This document shows, piece after piece, positions 32,967-44,959 of a DNA stretch of 64,000 bases (position 1 is its first letter; each line of letters opens with the position of its first letter). Made by a program: the position numbers and the translations under genes. The stretch covers positions 57,080 through 121,079 of the forward strand of contig JANDJZ010000091.1 in the NCBI GenBank assembly GCA_027943245.1, given 5' to 3'. The notes under the pieces are model-generated. The model ran no database searches. It was not told the origin of the DNA and saw only the letters and a program-made list of their open reading frames with translations. This stretch comes from Acanthamoeba sp. SK_2022b (Eukaryota > Discosea > Longamoebia > Acanthamoebidae).

Positions 32967-33295
32967 CCAACCGAAGAGGGACGACGACCATAAGTGGGTT
33001 GCGTGTTTTTTTTTTTATATAGCGAAAAACAAACAAAAAAAGACTAAAAATGAACAAATAAATAAGACGACGACACCCAGCCCACACGCGCACGCCAATC
33101 TCTCTCCGGGACCCGCTCACTCGCGCTGTCCTCTCTCGGCGTGGGTTGACGCCCGCGCTGGCCGGCTGGCCCGCTCCTTTTCAACGTTTGTTTCTAACTG
33201 GCCAACGCCGCTCCTTCACAGCTCAGTCGGCTTTCCCGCTGCAGTGACGCGAAAGGCGCGAGGTGTAAGACGAGACGACTACAAGAACACATAAC
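32967..33295. other. Convergent 3' intergenic region
   Basis: Between the SARAF and SAM decarboxylase stops, with a T-rich/A-rich stretch at 33006-33060. A further C-terminal exon of the decarboxylase could lie here if the GT at the end of its last open exon is used. Confidence 0.5.
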
Positions 33296-35028
33296 TCACG
33301 GGACAGCACACACGAGCGAGAGGAGAGTGGGAGAGTAATTACCAAGCTGCTTGTGGACGGCCTTCCGGTCGGACTTGACCTGGCTCATGAAGGACAGGTT
33401 GTAGACCTCGAACTGGTAGAAGGTCTTCTCCGACTTCTCGTAGCCCTCCAGGTCCCAGCCCTCCATGCGAGAGTGGATGGAGGTGACGGGGTCGTTGGAG
33501 AAGACGGAGATGGTAGCGCGGCCGGGCTTGAAGACGTTGACCACCTTCTGGATGAGCTCGGTATAGGAGGGCAGGAGGATGTTGGTCTCGAACGAGGCGT
33601 AGGAGCACGACGACTGCGGGGTGACGTGGATCGTGAAGTAGCCGCCGTCGAGGATGCCGTTCACGCTGTAGCCCAGCGGGTCGAACAGGAAGTCGTCGAG
33701 CTGCGCCTCCGGGAACAGGTTGGCAATGCCCGAGTTCTGTAACAGCAGCAACAACAAAAAAAAATAACAATTAATACACACATTTTTGTTGAATAAAATA
33801 AAAATAAAATAAAATAAAAACCAGGAGCCAAGCGTGCGAGTAGTGGGGAGGCTCATACGACTGAGGCGGCTCGGGAGTCGGCCGAGTGCTGCTTGTAGAA
33901 GGGCTTCATGGCCTCCTGGTCGAGGTCGCTCATCAGGATCTCCAGCGTGGCATCGGGAGCGAGACCCTCCCTTCATAAATAATTTAATTTAAGTCGTTAG
34001 ATGAGCTCTACGCCAGCCACGAAGTGGTCTTCTTTGGGGCGGCCGTCGAGTGGAAGGCGGGCACGTACTTCTTCTCGGGCTTCTCGGTCATGTACAGGTA
34101 CCAGTGCTCGCCGTTCAGCTTGCCCAGCACGTACGCGGAGCCGTCTGGGATGGTACAAGGCCATGCGTAAGACTCAGCACGGAAGAGGTGTGATAGATGT
34201 AGTGATTGATGCGTGGCGCTAAGTGGTATGGGCAGGCACGAACCATCGCAGTGCTGGTCGAGGACCTTGACCTCGTCGGCGAAGTTCTTGTGAGGTCCGA
34301 GCTGGCGGTCGGGCTGCGAGAAGTTTCGTCGCGAGAAGAACAGGTTCTCGATCTCGGGCAGGCCAACACTCTAGCAGGCAGCGCACAAATGAGAGTAGCG
34401 ACTCGTGAGTCCACTTGATCTTATGGAAACATGTTTTGAGAATCATGGCTGCAAGCGAATAAAGTGAGGAAAGGTAGTCGATAACTGGTGCTTACCTTGG
34501 CGATTTCGATTAGCCGATCCAGGGCGAGGAGCAGAGTGGTAGTGCCGCAGGTCTTAAGGATGAGCTTAGTGTTCCATACAAACATGCTGCTCTCGCTGTT
34601 GAATTAAATCAAACGATTGCAGTGAGCATCTTGTTCTTGGCAACAAAGATCGAATAAATAAGTGCAAATAAAATGCAGCGGGATGGATCGCCATCTTCCG
34701 TATCAAATGGCACGTGCTACAAAAATCATGGTTGCGATGAGAGATTGCGTTCGGACCTTAGGACGAAGGAATCGAGGTAGTCGTTGGATACGCTGTTGAG
34801 GATTTGGCAGTGCACGAGGTCGAGCATCTCCTCCCACACCTTCCTGTCGACGGTACGCAGGCCCCATCGGCTGTCGGGCTTGGTGGCATCGGGTCCCCTC
34901 GTGGTCACCGACGAGGAGGAGCCATCGAGAGAAGACGCTGGCTTGAACCACACCTCCAGGAGCTTCTCGGGTCCCTCGAAGTAGGGGTGTCCGTCGTCAT
35001 CCGTAACGCAATCGAAAGAATCTCCCAT
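33296..35028 (-). CDS. AMD1: S-adenosylmethionine decarboxylase proenzyme
   Basis: Pyruvoyl-dependent enzyme producing decarboxylated AdoMet for spermidine synthesis. Six exons join in frame: 34757-35028, 34496-34595, 34244-34370, 34021-34144, 33859-33970, 33296-33736, giving about 391 aa. The self-cleavage site is LRSESSMFV, spanning the first splice, where the Ser after Glu becomes the pyruvoyl group; the catalytic Cys segment is [10 protein letters not shown]. Further family marks: [63 protein letters not shown] and SYASFETN. The last residues (after KAVHKQLG) are uncertain because a GTAATT donor-like site occurs there. It is divergent from the HEPN gene across 277 bases. Confidence 0.95.
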
Positions 35029-35305
35029 TATGATGATTGTACTCGTAAATGAAATGGAATGCTCAGCGTAGTGCGGGCGGAGATGTGGGGCTGGACGAGG
35101 GAAGGGAAAGAACGAAAAGGGGCTCTCTGCCGATGTGATCGGTCCTCTTCTGTCTCTCGTGCGCGGAGAAGAAGAACGGAAGTGCGCCGGTCCAAATAGA
35201 GCTCGCTCGCTTTGTCGACAAGTTTGAACAAATTATTAATTAAAACGAAAAATAACATAAAACAAAGAAAATAGACAAGGCCTTGAAGTAGGAGGGGTGG
35301 CAAAG
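35029..35305. promoter_or_regulatory. Divergent promoter region, SAM decarboxylase / HEPN gene
   Basis: 277 bases between two divergent starts, with an AT-rich stretch around 35226-35275. Eukaryotic SAM decarboxylase mRNAs often carry regulatory upstream ORFs; I did not identify a convincing one. Confidence 0.4.
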
Positions 35306-36474
35306 ATGCATGACGGAGAGTACCAACATTTGCAGTACCACCAGTATTTGCAACAACAGCAGATGCTACACCAACACACGCAGCAGCAAAACCATAGCGT
35401 GCTTCCACACGCCACTCCCGAAAGCCACGCGCTGGCCTACCTTCACCAAGCACAGCAGTCTTCTCCATTTCCTCAGCACGCCCTCTCCTCGCCTTCTCCC
35501 TCCCTCCCTTCTCCGGCGCCCTCTTCATCTTCGACGACGTCGTCTACGCCGTCGCTGGGTGCAGCTCACCAGCACCAACGCTACGCGTCCCCACTACGCG
35601 AGTTGGACAACGATGGCGTAGTGGGTGCCGCCCTCAAAATCTTGCACCAAGCACTACACGAATTCGCGGGCAAGATGTTCACGCGCTACCTCGGCGAGGG
35701 CTGGGTGCCTGTGGTGCTCGACCGCCTGCGCTCATCCCAGCCCATGCACGGCGTGGCATCGACCACCTTTGGCCAGGTGGCCAAGGAGATAGCAGACGGC
35801 CAACAGAGACAGGCCGTCGCCAGCGGTGGCGGCGTAGTGGAAAAGGAGCTCGACCTGCGCGACCTGCTGCTCTGCGTCACGCGCATGTGGGACATCTTTC
35901 GCACCGTCTTCAAGCCCGAGATCAGGTCGCTCTGCTTCGAGCTGACGGGCGTACGCAACAGGTGGGCCCACCAGGACACGTTCACCATCAGCGACACCTA
36001 TCGGGTACCTGCTTTCCCCCTTACTCTTCAAGCTCGCTAGCTCTTCTAAGAGCTAGGGCAACCTTTATGCAACGCCCCAGTCGCTTGACACTATCGAGCG
36101 AGTCTTGTCTGCCATGGGCGCCGTCGAACAGGCACGTATGCGTGTCTACGTGTACGCGGCAGGCAGCTTGGGCTCACCTCCCTCCTGAGCAGATGCAGGC
36201 AGTGAAGCTCGACAGAGAGGGCTACGCGGTCTACATGGGCGAGCGACTGAAGCAGCAGGGCACCACCGCGCTGCCCATTCGCGACGAACCGACGGCCAGC
36301 TGGTGCGGGTCCAGAGCCTCGACTCGATCCCACTCCTACGCGCCCACGCCACCGTCTGCTTTTGCGGCCTCGACTACGTCGTCGCCCACGCCACCATCGC
36401 CGGCCGCTACGCGAGGAGTCCAACTTAGCGCGGCTCAAGTAGAACAAGAGTTTGACATGGACTGGGAACTATGA
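35306..36474 (+). CDS. Protein with Swt1-type HEPN-like domain
   Basis: 351 aa from three exons: 35306-36004, 36057-36131 and 36193-36474. The N-terminus (residues 1-90) is Gln/His- then Ser/Pro-rich and disordered. From about residue 100 to 260 lies a helical domain: ALKILHQALHEFAGKMFTRY, DLRDLLLCVTRMWDIFRTVF, then the key segment FELTGVRNRWAHQDTFTISD, and LDTIERVLSAMGAVEQ. The RNRWAH motif matches the R-x4-H signature of HEPN nucleases and the module closely resembles the Swt1-type HEPN found in bacteria and in the RNA-quality-control protein Swt1. No PIN domain is present. The second intron needs a GC donor (CAG then GCACGT). RNase activity is inferred, not shown. The C-terminal tail is Ser/Thr/Pro-rich and ends FDMDWEL. 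Confidence 0.75.
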
Positions 36475-36742
36475 ACCCCTCCAAGCCAACCAAGTAGAAC
36501 AAGAAAAAAAGAACTTTAGCCTGTGTTGATGGCCCACTTGCTCATCCTTCTCCTTTCCAACGTAGAGCTTCTTGAGCGCCGGCAAGTGCCTGGCAGACGA
36601 GCCACGTGCTCAAAGCTCCTCTAACTGGCCGAGGAGGCCTTGCCCAAACCCACACCCAAACCCAGAAGGCCTGTCGAGGCAGCTGTATAACAGTTGTGTA
36701 TGCCATACACACCAAATCAAACACCTCTCGCGGAAGGGGAGG

Positions 36743-37674
36743 TCACGGCCTGGCGTTGGGGTCCTCCTGGGCGACATGGTGGTGCTGGTACTGCTGCAGC
36801 GGCTGCGGTGGCTGGAGCGGCTGCGGGGGAGCGCCCCCGGGACCGAGCGGCGAGCGGTGGTAGGACGGGGGCGTCTGCTGGTGGGCCACGATTCCCGACG
36901 GCGACGAGGACGACGGCGGCGGCGTGGGCGCCAGCGGGCGGTAGGACGACTGGTAGATCGGCGCGATGGTCAGGTTCTTGCGCAGCGCCTGCCCCTGCTG
37001 CGCCTGATAGGGGTGGTGAGGCTGTGGGTGTTGCTGCTGCTGATGGTGATGTTGCGTCGTGTAGCCCGAGCCCGAAGGCGCGGGCGCGGGCAGGATGGGC
37101 GCACAGCCGAGGGGTAACCCGTAGGGCGACGAGTGGGACACGGCGGGCTTGATCGGAACGCTCGCGTTGCCGGCGTGGAAGGTCGAGGAGGGCGTGGCGG
37201 ATGACGAAGACGACGACGTGGACGAATGAGGCGGCGGCGACGTCGACGTCGATGTGGACAACGGAGCCGGCGAGGGCGACGCGACGCCCGACGCCGCGCT
37301 GCGTTGTGCGATGTTAGACATAACCGCGGGCTTGTTCTTGCGGTAGCGCAACCCACACCTGCACGCACAGCGCACACGACGTCAGCGTGTGGTGAGAGGG
37401 TGGTGAGCATCGCCATTGTCGTTGGCGAGGAGGACGGCAACGATGGCGAGCAGACGTACGCGTTGCAGAGGGTGCCCTTGCCGTTGGGGCCCATGCGCCA
37501 TTCGGGAGTGCTCGACGTGCCGCAGCTCTGACACGTCCGACCCGCTGCTCGAGAGCGCGTCCTCTTCTTGTAGATTCCAATTTGAGTCCATTAGAACACA
37601 TGCACGCATGCACGCACACACTTGCCGCACACACTCAACACGCAAGCACGCACGCACACACACACACACACGCA

Positions 37675-37724
<50 letters not shown>

Positions 37725-39791
37725 ACAAGGCACGAGGAGGGAGGGGAGAACCTTCTGGGGCTCAGCGTCGGTGACGTAGTTTTGCATGTCAGGCGAGAGG
37801 GACATGTGGTACTTGAAGGTATACTTGCGCTTCGTTCCGTGCTGCCATAACAACCACACAACAGGCAACGAGCAAACATAGACGCACGCACCCAACAGCG
37901 CACAGGCCAGAAACAAAAGTAAATATAAATAAAAAGCGAAGCGCGAAAGTGAACAAAAACGCGGAGGGTTAGTCGCGTATTCGCTCGCGGCCAATGAGGC
38001 GCGCCCTGCAACACGGCTGTAAAAGGAAAGGGGCACGAAACCAATACCAAACAAATACCAAAACACGTGCCCCCGTACCGGATCGCTGGGGTCCTCCTCC
38101 TCTTCGCCGCCCACGCCCGCTTCCTGCTGCGTCGTAGAAGAGGGCTCGTTCTTGAAGCTGCCGTTACGGCTTTCGAGGTCGTGGTGGAGCTCCTGCTTGA
38201 TTTTACCACCGCCTCCGCCGCCGCTGGTAGCGGTGGTTGGCTGCGACTCGCGCAAAGACAAAGATGTCGGGGTAGAAGATGAAGTAGAAGAAGATGTAGA
38301 GGAGGATGAAGACGAGGGCGGAGACTGAGGCGGCGGGGTGTCGCACTTCCTCTCCCGCTTGACCCGCCGCGCGAGGGCCGCGGAGAGGAAGGCATGGGTG
38401 GACGTGGGCGAGGTGGAGCGGGGGAGGGTCGAAGTAGTAGAAGAAGTAGAGGTCGAAGCAGTCGAGGGCGCTGGCGGGCTCGGCTGCCTCGGTGCCAGCT
38501 TGGGCGAGGATGGCGAGGCGGCGGCTACCGTTCCCGACGAAGATGTCAACGAAGTCGAAGTAGCAGAAGATGATAACGAGGGCATCACGGGCGTGGGCGG
38601 CGTAGCGACGGGCACGTTCGGGGCAATGGGCGAGTTCATCATGCCCACAGGCGGCGTAGAGGGGTAGCCGCCGTAGGGGCTCGACGCCGCCGCTGGAGGG
38701 GGCGGGCCGCCACCGCGCAGTCCGCCGTGCATGAGGGCGGCCACGCTGGACCCGTAGCTGTTGGTCGAGGAGAACCCACTTCGAGGCTGGTCGCGATGAT
38801 GGAGATGGTCCACCATGGTTGTAGCAGAAGATGCAGTTGAAGAAGAAGGAGAAGGTATTCGCGTGTAGAAGGTGGAAGACGGCGACGAGGGGTAGAAAGA
38901 CGAGGTCGAAGGAACAGTTGAAAATGTAGTAGGAGCAGTAGATGAGCCAGGGCTGGTGATGGAGGCGTGGCCATAGGCAGAAGAAGGCGAAGGCAGAGGC
39001 GAAGAAGAGGAGTGGGGAGGAGCGGACGCGCGTCGCGAATGCTCGACGGCCAGCGGGGACGAGGGCACGGGAAAGGTGGGCAGGGATGACGACGAGGACA
39101 GCCAACCGTAGGCATTGAGCGACGAGGGCGCTGGCCCTGGGGCAGACGACGGCAGTGAGTCGCCTAGAAAGGGCGACGCGTAGGGCTGTGCCAGGTGTCG
39201 GTAGTGCTGTGTTGGGTGTTGAGGTAGTTGATGTTGGTGGTTGTGGTAGTTGTGGTAGAACTGCGTTGACGAGGGTGGCAGAACGCTCGAAAAGGATGAA
39301 GATGAAACCAAAGTGGAAGAAGAAGAAGAAGATGGAAAAACGTTCGCAGAGGCGGCAGAAGAAGGCGGCGACGAGGGAGAGGGAGACGACGACGAACGGC
39401 GAAGAAAGAGGGGTGGGGAAGGCGGCAGGTGAAGGGGCGGGGGAAATGAAGGCGAGGGGGCCAACGAGCTGAAGGGGGGGCCTGGCGCCGGCGTGCCAAG
39501 GTTGCCTAACATGGCCGCTCCTGGGAAGTCGTACGCGCAGTCTCTACTACCACTGTTGCCGAGGTAGTGGAGGGGTGGCGTCGGCATTGGCTCGTGATAG
39601 TGCTGTGGATGGTGCTGTTGATGGTGGTGATAGTTGTAGCCGTTACCATCGTCGCCAAAGTCCTCGTGATGGTGGCGCGTCGGGTAGGCCGAAGATGGCG
39701 GTGGTGGTGGTGGGGATCGATAGTGGTGCTGCTGAGTATGGTGTGGCTGAGGTGGCTGAGGCTGAGGCTGCTGGGACGGCTGCAGCTCCAT
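36743..39791 (-). CDS. GATA-type zinc finger transcription factor
   Basis: About 841 aa from four exons: 38079-39791, 37752-37841, 37460 to about 37566, 36743-37358. Exon 1 encodes a long Gln/Pro/His- and Ser-rich disordered region (570 aa). Exon 2 has a conserved block TKRKYTFKYHMSLSPDMQNY. The single GATA finger spans exons 3 and 4: CQSC, then SSTPEWRMGPNGKGTLCNAC, i.e. C-X2-C-X18-C-X2-C, followed by GLRYRKNK. The X18 loop is the type common in plants and amoebozoans, unlike the X17 of animal GATA factors. The C-terminal tail is Ser/Pro/Gln/His-rich. Acts in the nucleus on GATA-core DNA sites by family knowledge. The exon 3 acceptor is ambiguous by one codon (37563 or 37566). An intron contains a CA microsatellite. 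Confidence 0.88.
37653..37721. repeat. CA microsatellite in intron
   Basis: CA-rich tract with a few CG interruptions, in an intron of the GATA gene. Confidence 0.9.
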
Positions 39792-40459
39792 TTGGCGAGA
39801 AGAAGAAGAAGACCGAAGCCGAAAGAAGAAAAGAAAGAGAGTTGAAGGAGAGGAACGAGCAGAACCTAAAATAAATAAAAATGATAGGGGCTAGGTTGGT
39901 GTGTTGGCTGTGTGAACGGCGACGTCTGGGGCAGCTCTTTTTCGTGTTCGGCAGCAGTTTGAACGTTCAGCCACGTTTCGTCAAAGCCCCACAACTTGTC
40001 CAAAACGCCAGAAAGACTAGGAGTGCACAGAGCCAGCAGCCCAGCCGTAGTTGTGTTGTGGATGCCAGTGTGTACGGCCGTACGCACGCAACCAGGCAGC
40101 TGCGCGTGACCCAACAGAAGAAGGTGTCGCGAGGCAGCTTAGCTGCTCCTCACGTGTCGTTGGCCGTTGTATTGGGAAGACGACTCGCCCACAACCGCGT
40201 TCGCCAAACCAGCTGCGCGTTGTTGTACTGCGTTGTCACGTGCCGTCGACCCACGCGTGTTACCTAGACGCTCAAAAAACGATCCACCACTCAACGGAGA
40301 AAAAAGAAGGAAAACATGTTTCCCAGCACCGCGATAGGGTAATCACAAAAGGTGCAGCCGGGTCTCGAAATTTCTATCACGAGTATACGCCCTCCACGCC
40401 AGTTTGCCGCCCCTGGTGTGCTTCTGCCGAGCGAGGGAAGAAGAACGACTTGAAGCGGG
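39792..40459. other. Intergenic, 5' flank of the GATA gene
   Basis: 668 bases between the GATA start and the metaxin stop (both minus strand). No supported gene; the open frames lack family resemblance. Confidence 0.55.
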
Positions 40460-42074
40460 TCACTGGTTCGCGGCGTGCTGCTTGGTGAGGTAGTGCAGGA
40501 GGATGAGGAGGCCGGCGCCGGTGAGCAGGTACATTCCGGTCTTCTTGTGTGGGTTCATCTCTTGCTTCTGGTCCTGCGAGTAGGCCACGCAAGAGCAGCT
40601 CATGAGCTGCTGGCCACACTTGCGTAACGACTGCCAGGCGTCAACAACAATAACAACGAACCTTGTCTTCGTTCGTGGGTGGTGGCGCAGGGATGTCAGG
40701 GAAGTCTTGCCCAAAGTAGAGCGTCATCACACGCTTGCAGAAGTTCTACACGACACAAGGGAGATGGTTACCAACAACGCGCTCGGACTGCGATCTGGGC
40801 GGCAAGGGAGAGCGCTTACCACAAGGTTCTGGTGCTGAAGCAGCCGCGATCGCAGCTTGTGCGACTGCGGGGCCACCAGATGGACGGCCAGGTGCCCAAA
40901 CGCCACCGCGTCGAGACTGCTCGGGCTGGTAGGTGGTGTGAGCGCGGTGCCAGGGGACCAGGGAGTTCGCAAATAAGGCCTCGCATGTACCTGTGCCCGA
41001 AGAAGAAGTGCTTGTCTCCAAGGAAGTCGGAGAGGGCCGCGTAGCACTCCTCGGCATCGCCATAGACCTGTTCAAGAAGAGGGGTTAGTCGCCATAAAAG
41101 TAGACGTGTAAAGGATGAGCAACACATATGTGCCAACAGGATTCTTTGTCCTACACATAAGCGACAATGGCGCACCTTATCGTCTTGCGTGAGACTGAGC
41201 GTGTAGAGGTAGGATTGCACGCTGCGCTGCTTCAGCCGGGGCAGCACGTACCTGTCGCGCCGTGTGTCAACCAAGGAGAGAAGGGAGAGAGCCTCTCAAG
41301 CGTAGTGAACGAGGTCCTGTCGGTTGGCGTACCCCAAGGGGAAGACCATGGAGTTGAAGTGGGGTAGGACCAGCGTCTGGCCCACGTTCTGCTTCTCGGT
41401 CCACCAGTTGTACAGCTGCACAGGGCGCGAACGTTTGAATCACCAGTGTAGAGAGGGGGGGGGACCAGGTGTTCATGAGTGAGGCGAGAGGTACAAGCGC
41501 CGAATGGAGCTTGGTCTCGATGAGGTGGATGAAGGCCGAGACCGTCGCTTTCTGCTCAGCGCTCAATGAGCTGTCGAGTGACTTGCCAGTCTGTCCCGTG
41601 ATATGCCATGGCACAACCATAGCAGCAGCATGAGGCACCAGCTGTGCGCAGCTTCGGCGGTTGTGCGTGGAGCTGCACCTTGTTGCCCACGTAGGAGAAG
41701 ATGGCGGTGGTGCCGGCGACGTAGTCATCCCCTAATTGAATCAACGGCAGGTTCGCTGTGGAGCAGCGAGCGTCAATCATCCTTTTGTACGGGTGCAACC
41801 TATCCGCGACAGATCATGCACGGGAGAGACGCGTACAGGTGGGTGACACGTCGGGATTGTTGGAGGATACCTCCTCAAAGTGTATGCTGGCCAGCCGAAG
41901 GTACGCCTGAGGCGAAATCAATCACACAATCTTAAGATTAAATTCATACGCGATTATCCGACGAAGATGGGGCAGTGCCTGTGCGGAAAGACAGAACGGA
42001 TCGAAAGACGCCAGCTCCCACTGCGGCGCGTATTGATGCAGCTTCAAGGTGGGGGCAGACGACGAGGAAGCCAT
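40460..42074 (-). CDS. Metaxin-like mitochondrial outer-membrane protein
   Basis: Component related to the SAM/metaxin machinery for outer-membrane protein insertion. Start 42074. Exon 1 (41979-42074) encodes an N-terminal segment ending FCLSAQ; exon 2 (41837-41906) continues AYLRLASIHFEE and NNPDVSPT, and exon 3 (41679-41755) NLPLIQLGDDYVAGT and AIFSYVGNK. This is the GST-like metaxin N-domain with the N-P-x-x-S-P pattern. Later exons give LPHFNSMVFPLGYANRQDLV, YGDAEECYAALSDFLGDKHF, a FFGH turn and SLDAVAFGHLAVHL, the GST C-domain core. The C-terminus is a tail anchor (GMYLLTGAGLLILLHYLT) followed by KQHAANQ. Intron 1 appears to use a GC donor (CAG then GCACTG). Minor exon boundaries in 40600-41450 were not fixed. 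Confidence 0.88.
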
Positions 42075-42217
42075 TATGTTGCTGTTTGATTTTCTTTTTT
42101 TGTTTTTAAGATTAAAAACAAAGGAGGCTTTCCTCGAAACTACTCTAAGACCGGTTGCAGAACTGGACTAAAAGAGATTAATAACTGGTTAAATAAATTA
42201 TTTAAAAATAATAGGTT
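42075..42217. promoter_or_regulatory. Short divergent promoter region, metaxin / Sen2
   Basis: 143 bases, AT-rich, between two divergent starts at 42074 and 42218. Confidence 0.45.
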
Positions 42218-44010
42218 ATGGAAGGCAGAGGGCCACCACGCCCATCTGCAGTCAAGCGCAGAAAGGAGAAAGCGACTGCAGTGCGGGACGCGCCGGTAGC
42301 GCGCCCGGGTGTTGCGCCCCTCTGCCGCTTCAGTCTCTACTATGCCCTCTTCATAGACTACGCTGCAATCGTCGTGGGTGCCGTCGCCGGCGAGCCCACT
42401 CTCAACGCTCCTGCGCAAGCGAGATTCGGCGACGAAGGGGGAGCCACCCCGAGCACGGCAGCTGAGGATGACGAAGCAGGGCGCTCAGCGTGGGGATGGG
42501 CGGCGGACGCGGGCGAGGAGCTGCACCGGTGCGGCAGCTACGGGAAAGGGACACTGTCCCGCAGCCAGCCCACGTTCGGCCGCACCTGGCCACAACACCG
42601 TACGCGTCACCTCCCCCTTCGCACGCGCACGCACGCACGCACATGTGCACGCTGAGCGTGTGGTCTTGGTCAGGCGGACGAAGGGGAGAGCAGATGGAAG
42701 GCCAGGGCAGCCTGCAGGAGCGCAATCGGGCCAAGCGCGAGCGTGCGGGCTTCCATCGAACACGCGACCCGCCTACCGCGCGCACGCCCAAGTGCGCCCC
42801 TCCCTCCTCCTCCCTCTCTCCCCGCGGCCCCTCGGTTCGTTGGTCACGCGCCATGAGACCCGCAGCTCTGACCGCTGCTGCTTTCCAGAAGACAGAAGCT
42901 CGCGGCCATCGAAGTGGAGAGCGAGATCCCACACGACGAGCGGGAAGCCTCGCCATCGCCCACAACGCAGCAGGTCTCGCCACAGCGCCAGGAGGGCTCG
43001 ACCGACGCCCCGCGGCCCGCGATCGACGTTGGCCGCAGCGCCGGCCCGCGTCGGCATCGAGACTGGTGGGACGTGTCGGCGACGTGTCCCTTCCTGCAGA
43101 TGGACGACGGCGAGCGGGAGGCCCTCAGGCTGGCTCGCACGTGCGACGCGCCGCCGCCCGACGCCTCCTCGCCGGACGAGCCCGCCGCCGTCGCGCACAT
43201 GCTGCGCAGGGCAGGCTTCACCGAACGCGCCGAGGACACGACGGCCACGGCCACGGCCACTGGCTCGCCTCCGCCTGCGTTCGACGAATTCCTTCAGTTG
43301 GGGCTCGAGGAGGCCTTCTACCTCGTCGCGGAGCTGAGGTGTCTCAAGGTGGTCCGCCTCGAGCGCGGTCGGCCGGCCTCCGACCGCCACGCGTCGCCGG
43401 GCGCTGTCGAGCCCGGCCCCCACTGGCGGTTCATGGACGCCGGGGAGTGTTGGGCGGCGTTCTGCGCAGCTCAGGCCGGATTCGCCTACACCTACGCCGC
43501 CTACCGCCACTACCGACACCACAATTGGGTTCGCTCGCTTGTGTGCGCGCGCGAGCGTTGTGTGTTGTGCGCGTGTCGTGTGTCGTGTGTTGACAATTGG
43601 GTCCGATGGCTCGCAGGTGGTGAAGTCGGGCCTCAAGTATGGCACGGACTTTGTGCTCTACCGAAGCGGACCGGCGCACCACCATGCCGAGTGGAGCGTG
43701 GTGGTGCAGGCCGTGGGCGTGGGCCAATGGAACGCTGGCGGTCGACAGCTCTCCTGGCGGAGTCTCTCCTCTCTCAACCGCCTCTCGGAACAGGTGGCCA
43801 AGGTACACGCAACACGCACTCACGCAAGCACACGCGCACGCGTAGTGTGAAGCTAATGAGCCTCACCGCCAGGGTCTGCTGCTATGTAGCGTGGAGCCCA
43901 GTGAAGCGGGGGAAAGCGACGAAGGCATGGAAGAGTGGCGGACAAGTGCCAGCTGGCCCGTGCATCAGGTCGTCTACCGGCGGTGGGTGCCCGCTGTCGG
44001 CCGAGAATAG
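42218..44010 (+). CDS. tRNA-splicing endonuclease catalytic subunit Sen2
   Basis: Catalytic subunit that cleaves the 5' splice site of intron-containing pre-tRNAs. The N-terminal exon starts at 42218 and ends after a YGKGTLSRSQPTF segment, the conserved Sen2 N-terminal motif. A later exon (from about 42891) carries an acidic/disordered linker and the domain VEPGPHWRFMDAGECW. The catalytic domain has AAYRHYRHHNW, joined by splicing to VVKSGLKYGTDFVLYRSGP and HHHAEWSVVV; the active-site Tyr (in FVLY), His (before AEW) and Lys (in SEQVAKG, at the next splice) are all present. The last exon ends with VYRRWVPAVGRE and TAG at 44008-44010. Internal boundaries between 42600 and 42890 were not fully fixed, and an additional intron may lie within the first open frame. 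Confidence 0.88.
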
Positions 44011-44126
44011 ATGGCCGTGAGAACAGCTGATGGAAAATATAAAAATAAATTCAAAATTAAAGATAACAAAGCCAAAACAAAATTCAATTTTATTGTTGTA
44101 GGGAGACCACCGCATCAAGGCAAGAC

Positions 44127-44959
44127 ATGAACATATTCAAGAGGCAGACGCCCGAAGAGGCCATGCGAGAGAGCAAGCGAGATATTCGCAGGGGCCAGCG
44201 TGACATTGATCGCGACGTGCGCGAGATGGAGAGGCAGGAGAAGCAATTGATCATCGAAATCAAGGCGCTGGCCAAGAAGGGCGACAACAACTCGGCCAAG
44301 ATAATGACCAAGCAGCTCATCAACGTACGAAAGCAAAAGGAGAAGCTGCTCATGTCCAAAGGTGCCCTAAATCACTCAAATAACAACAATGATGGAAAAA
44401 CTCAGTTGACATTGTGGTTTACTGCACGTTATCAGGGCGCCTGACATCGGTCTCGGTGCAGCAGACGTCGATGAAAGCCAACATGACGGTCCAGAAGGCC
44501 ATGGGCGGTGCGGCCAAGGCGATGGCCGTCTCCAATAAGCAGATGGACGTGCAGAAGATGCAGGCAACGCTCCAGCAGTTCGAGAAGCAGCAACAGCTGG
44601 CCTCCATGACCGAAGAGTGCGTCCCCGTGTCGCTGTCCCGCCACTTCCCGCTCCCCATTCACGGGTGGGTGGCGTACGCCAGGATGATGGATGACATGCT
44701 CGAGGACGAGTTCGAGGACGAGGAGTCGGATCAGGTGCTGGACCAAGTGTTGGACGAGATCGGGCTCGACCTCAACGCTTCGGTACTGTCTCTACACACG
44801 ACACACGACGACGCGCGCAGGGGCATCACTAACCGTGGCGCGTGTTGGGTGCGTGTGCAGTTGTCGACCAAGAATCCGGCGACCGGGTCTCTGGCCCAGT
44901 CGGCTCGCGAGGACGCGGACATCGAAGCGGAGATGAGGAAGCTCCTCGGCGCGAGCTGA
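44127..44959 (+). CDS. ESCRT-III subunit CHMP2 (Vps2-like, closest to CHMP2B)
   Basis: Membrane-remodelling ESCRT-III protein of about 215 aa in four exons (44127-44361, 44436 to about 44617, about 44682 to 44781, and about 44862-44959). The N-terminal basic helix starts MNIFKRQTPEEAMRE. Core helices carry KQLIIEIKALAKKGD and MTKQLINVRKQKEKLL, then SVQQTSMKANMTVQKAMGG. The acidic stretch EDEFEDEESDQVLDQVLDEI precedes the C-terminal MIT-interacting motif (DADIEAEMRKLL, MIM1 type), which recruits Vps4. Begins only 116 bases downstream of Sen2 on the same strand. Length and layout match CHMP2 proteins. Confidence 0.93.

Noticed and set aside
35028..35528. Minus-strand 166-aa ORF upstream of SAM decarboxylase
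   Set aside because: Overlaps the divergent promoter and the polyQ start of the HEPN gene on the other strand; no family resemblance.
42773..43645. 290-aa minus-strand ORF
   Set aside because: Antisense shadow of the Sen2 exons, which carry the catalytic Tyr, His and Lys on the plus strand.
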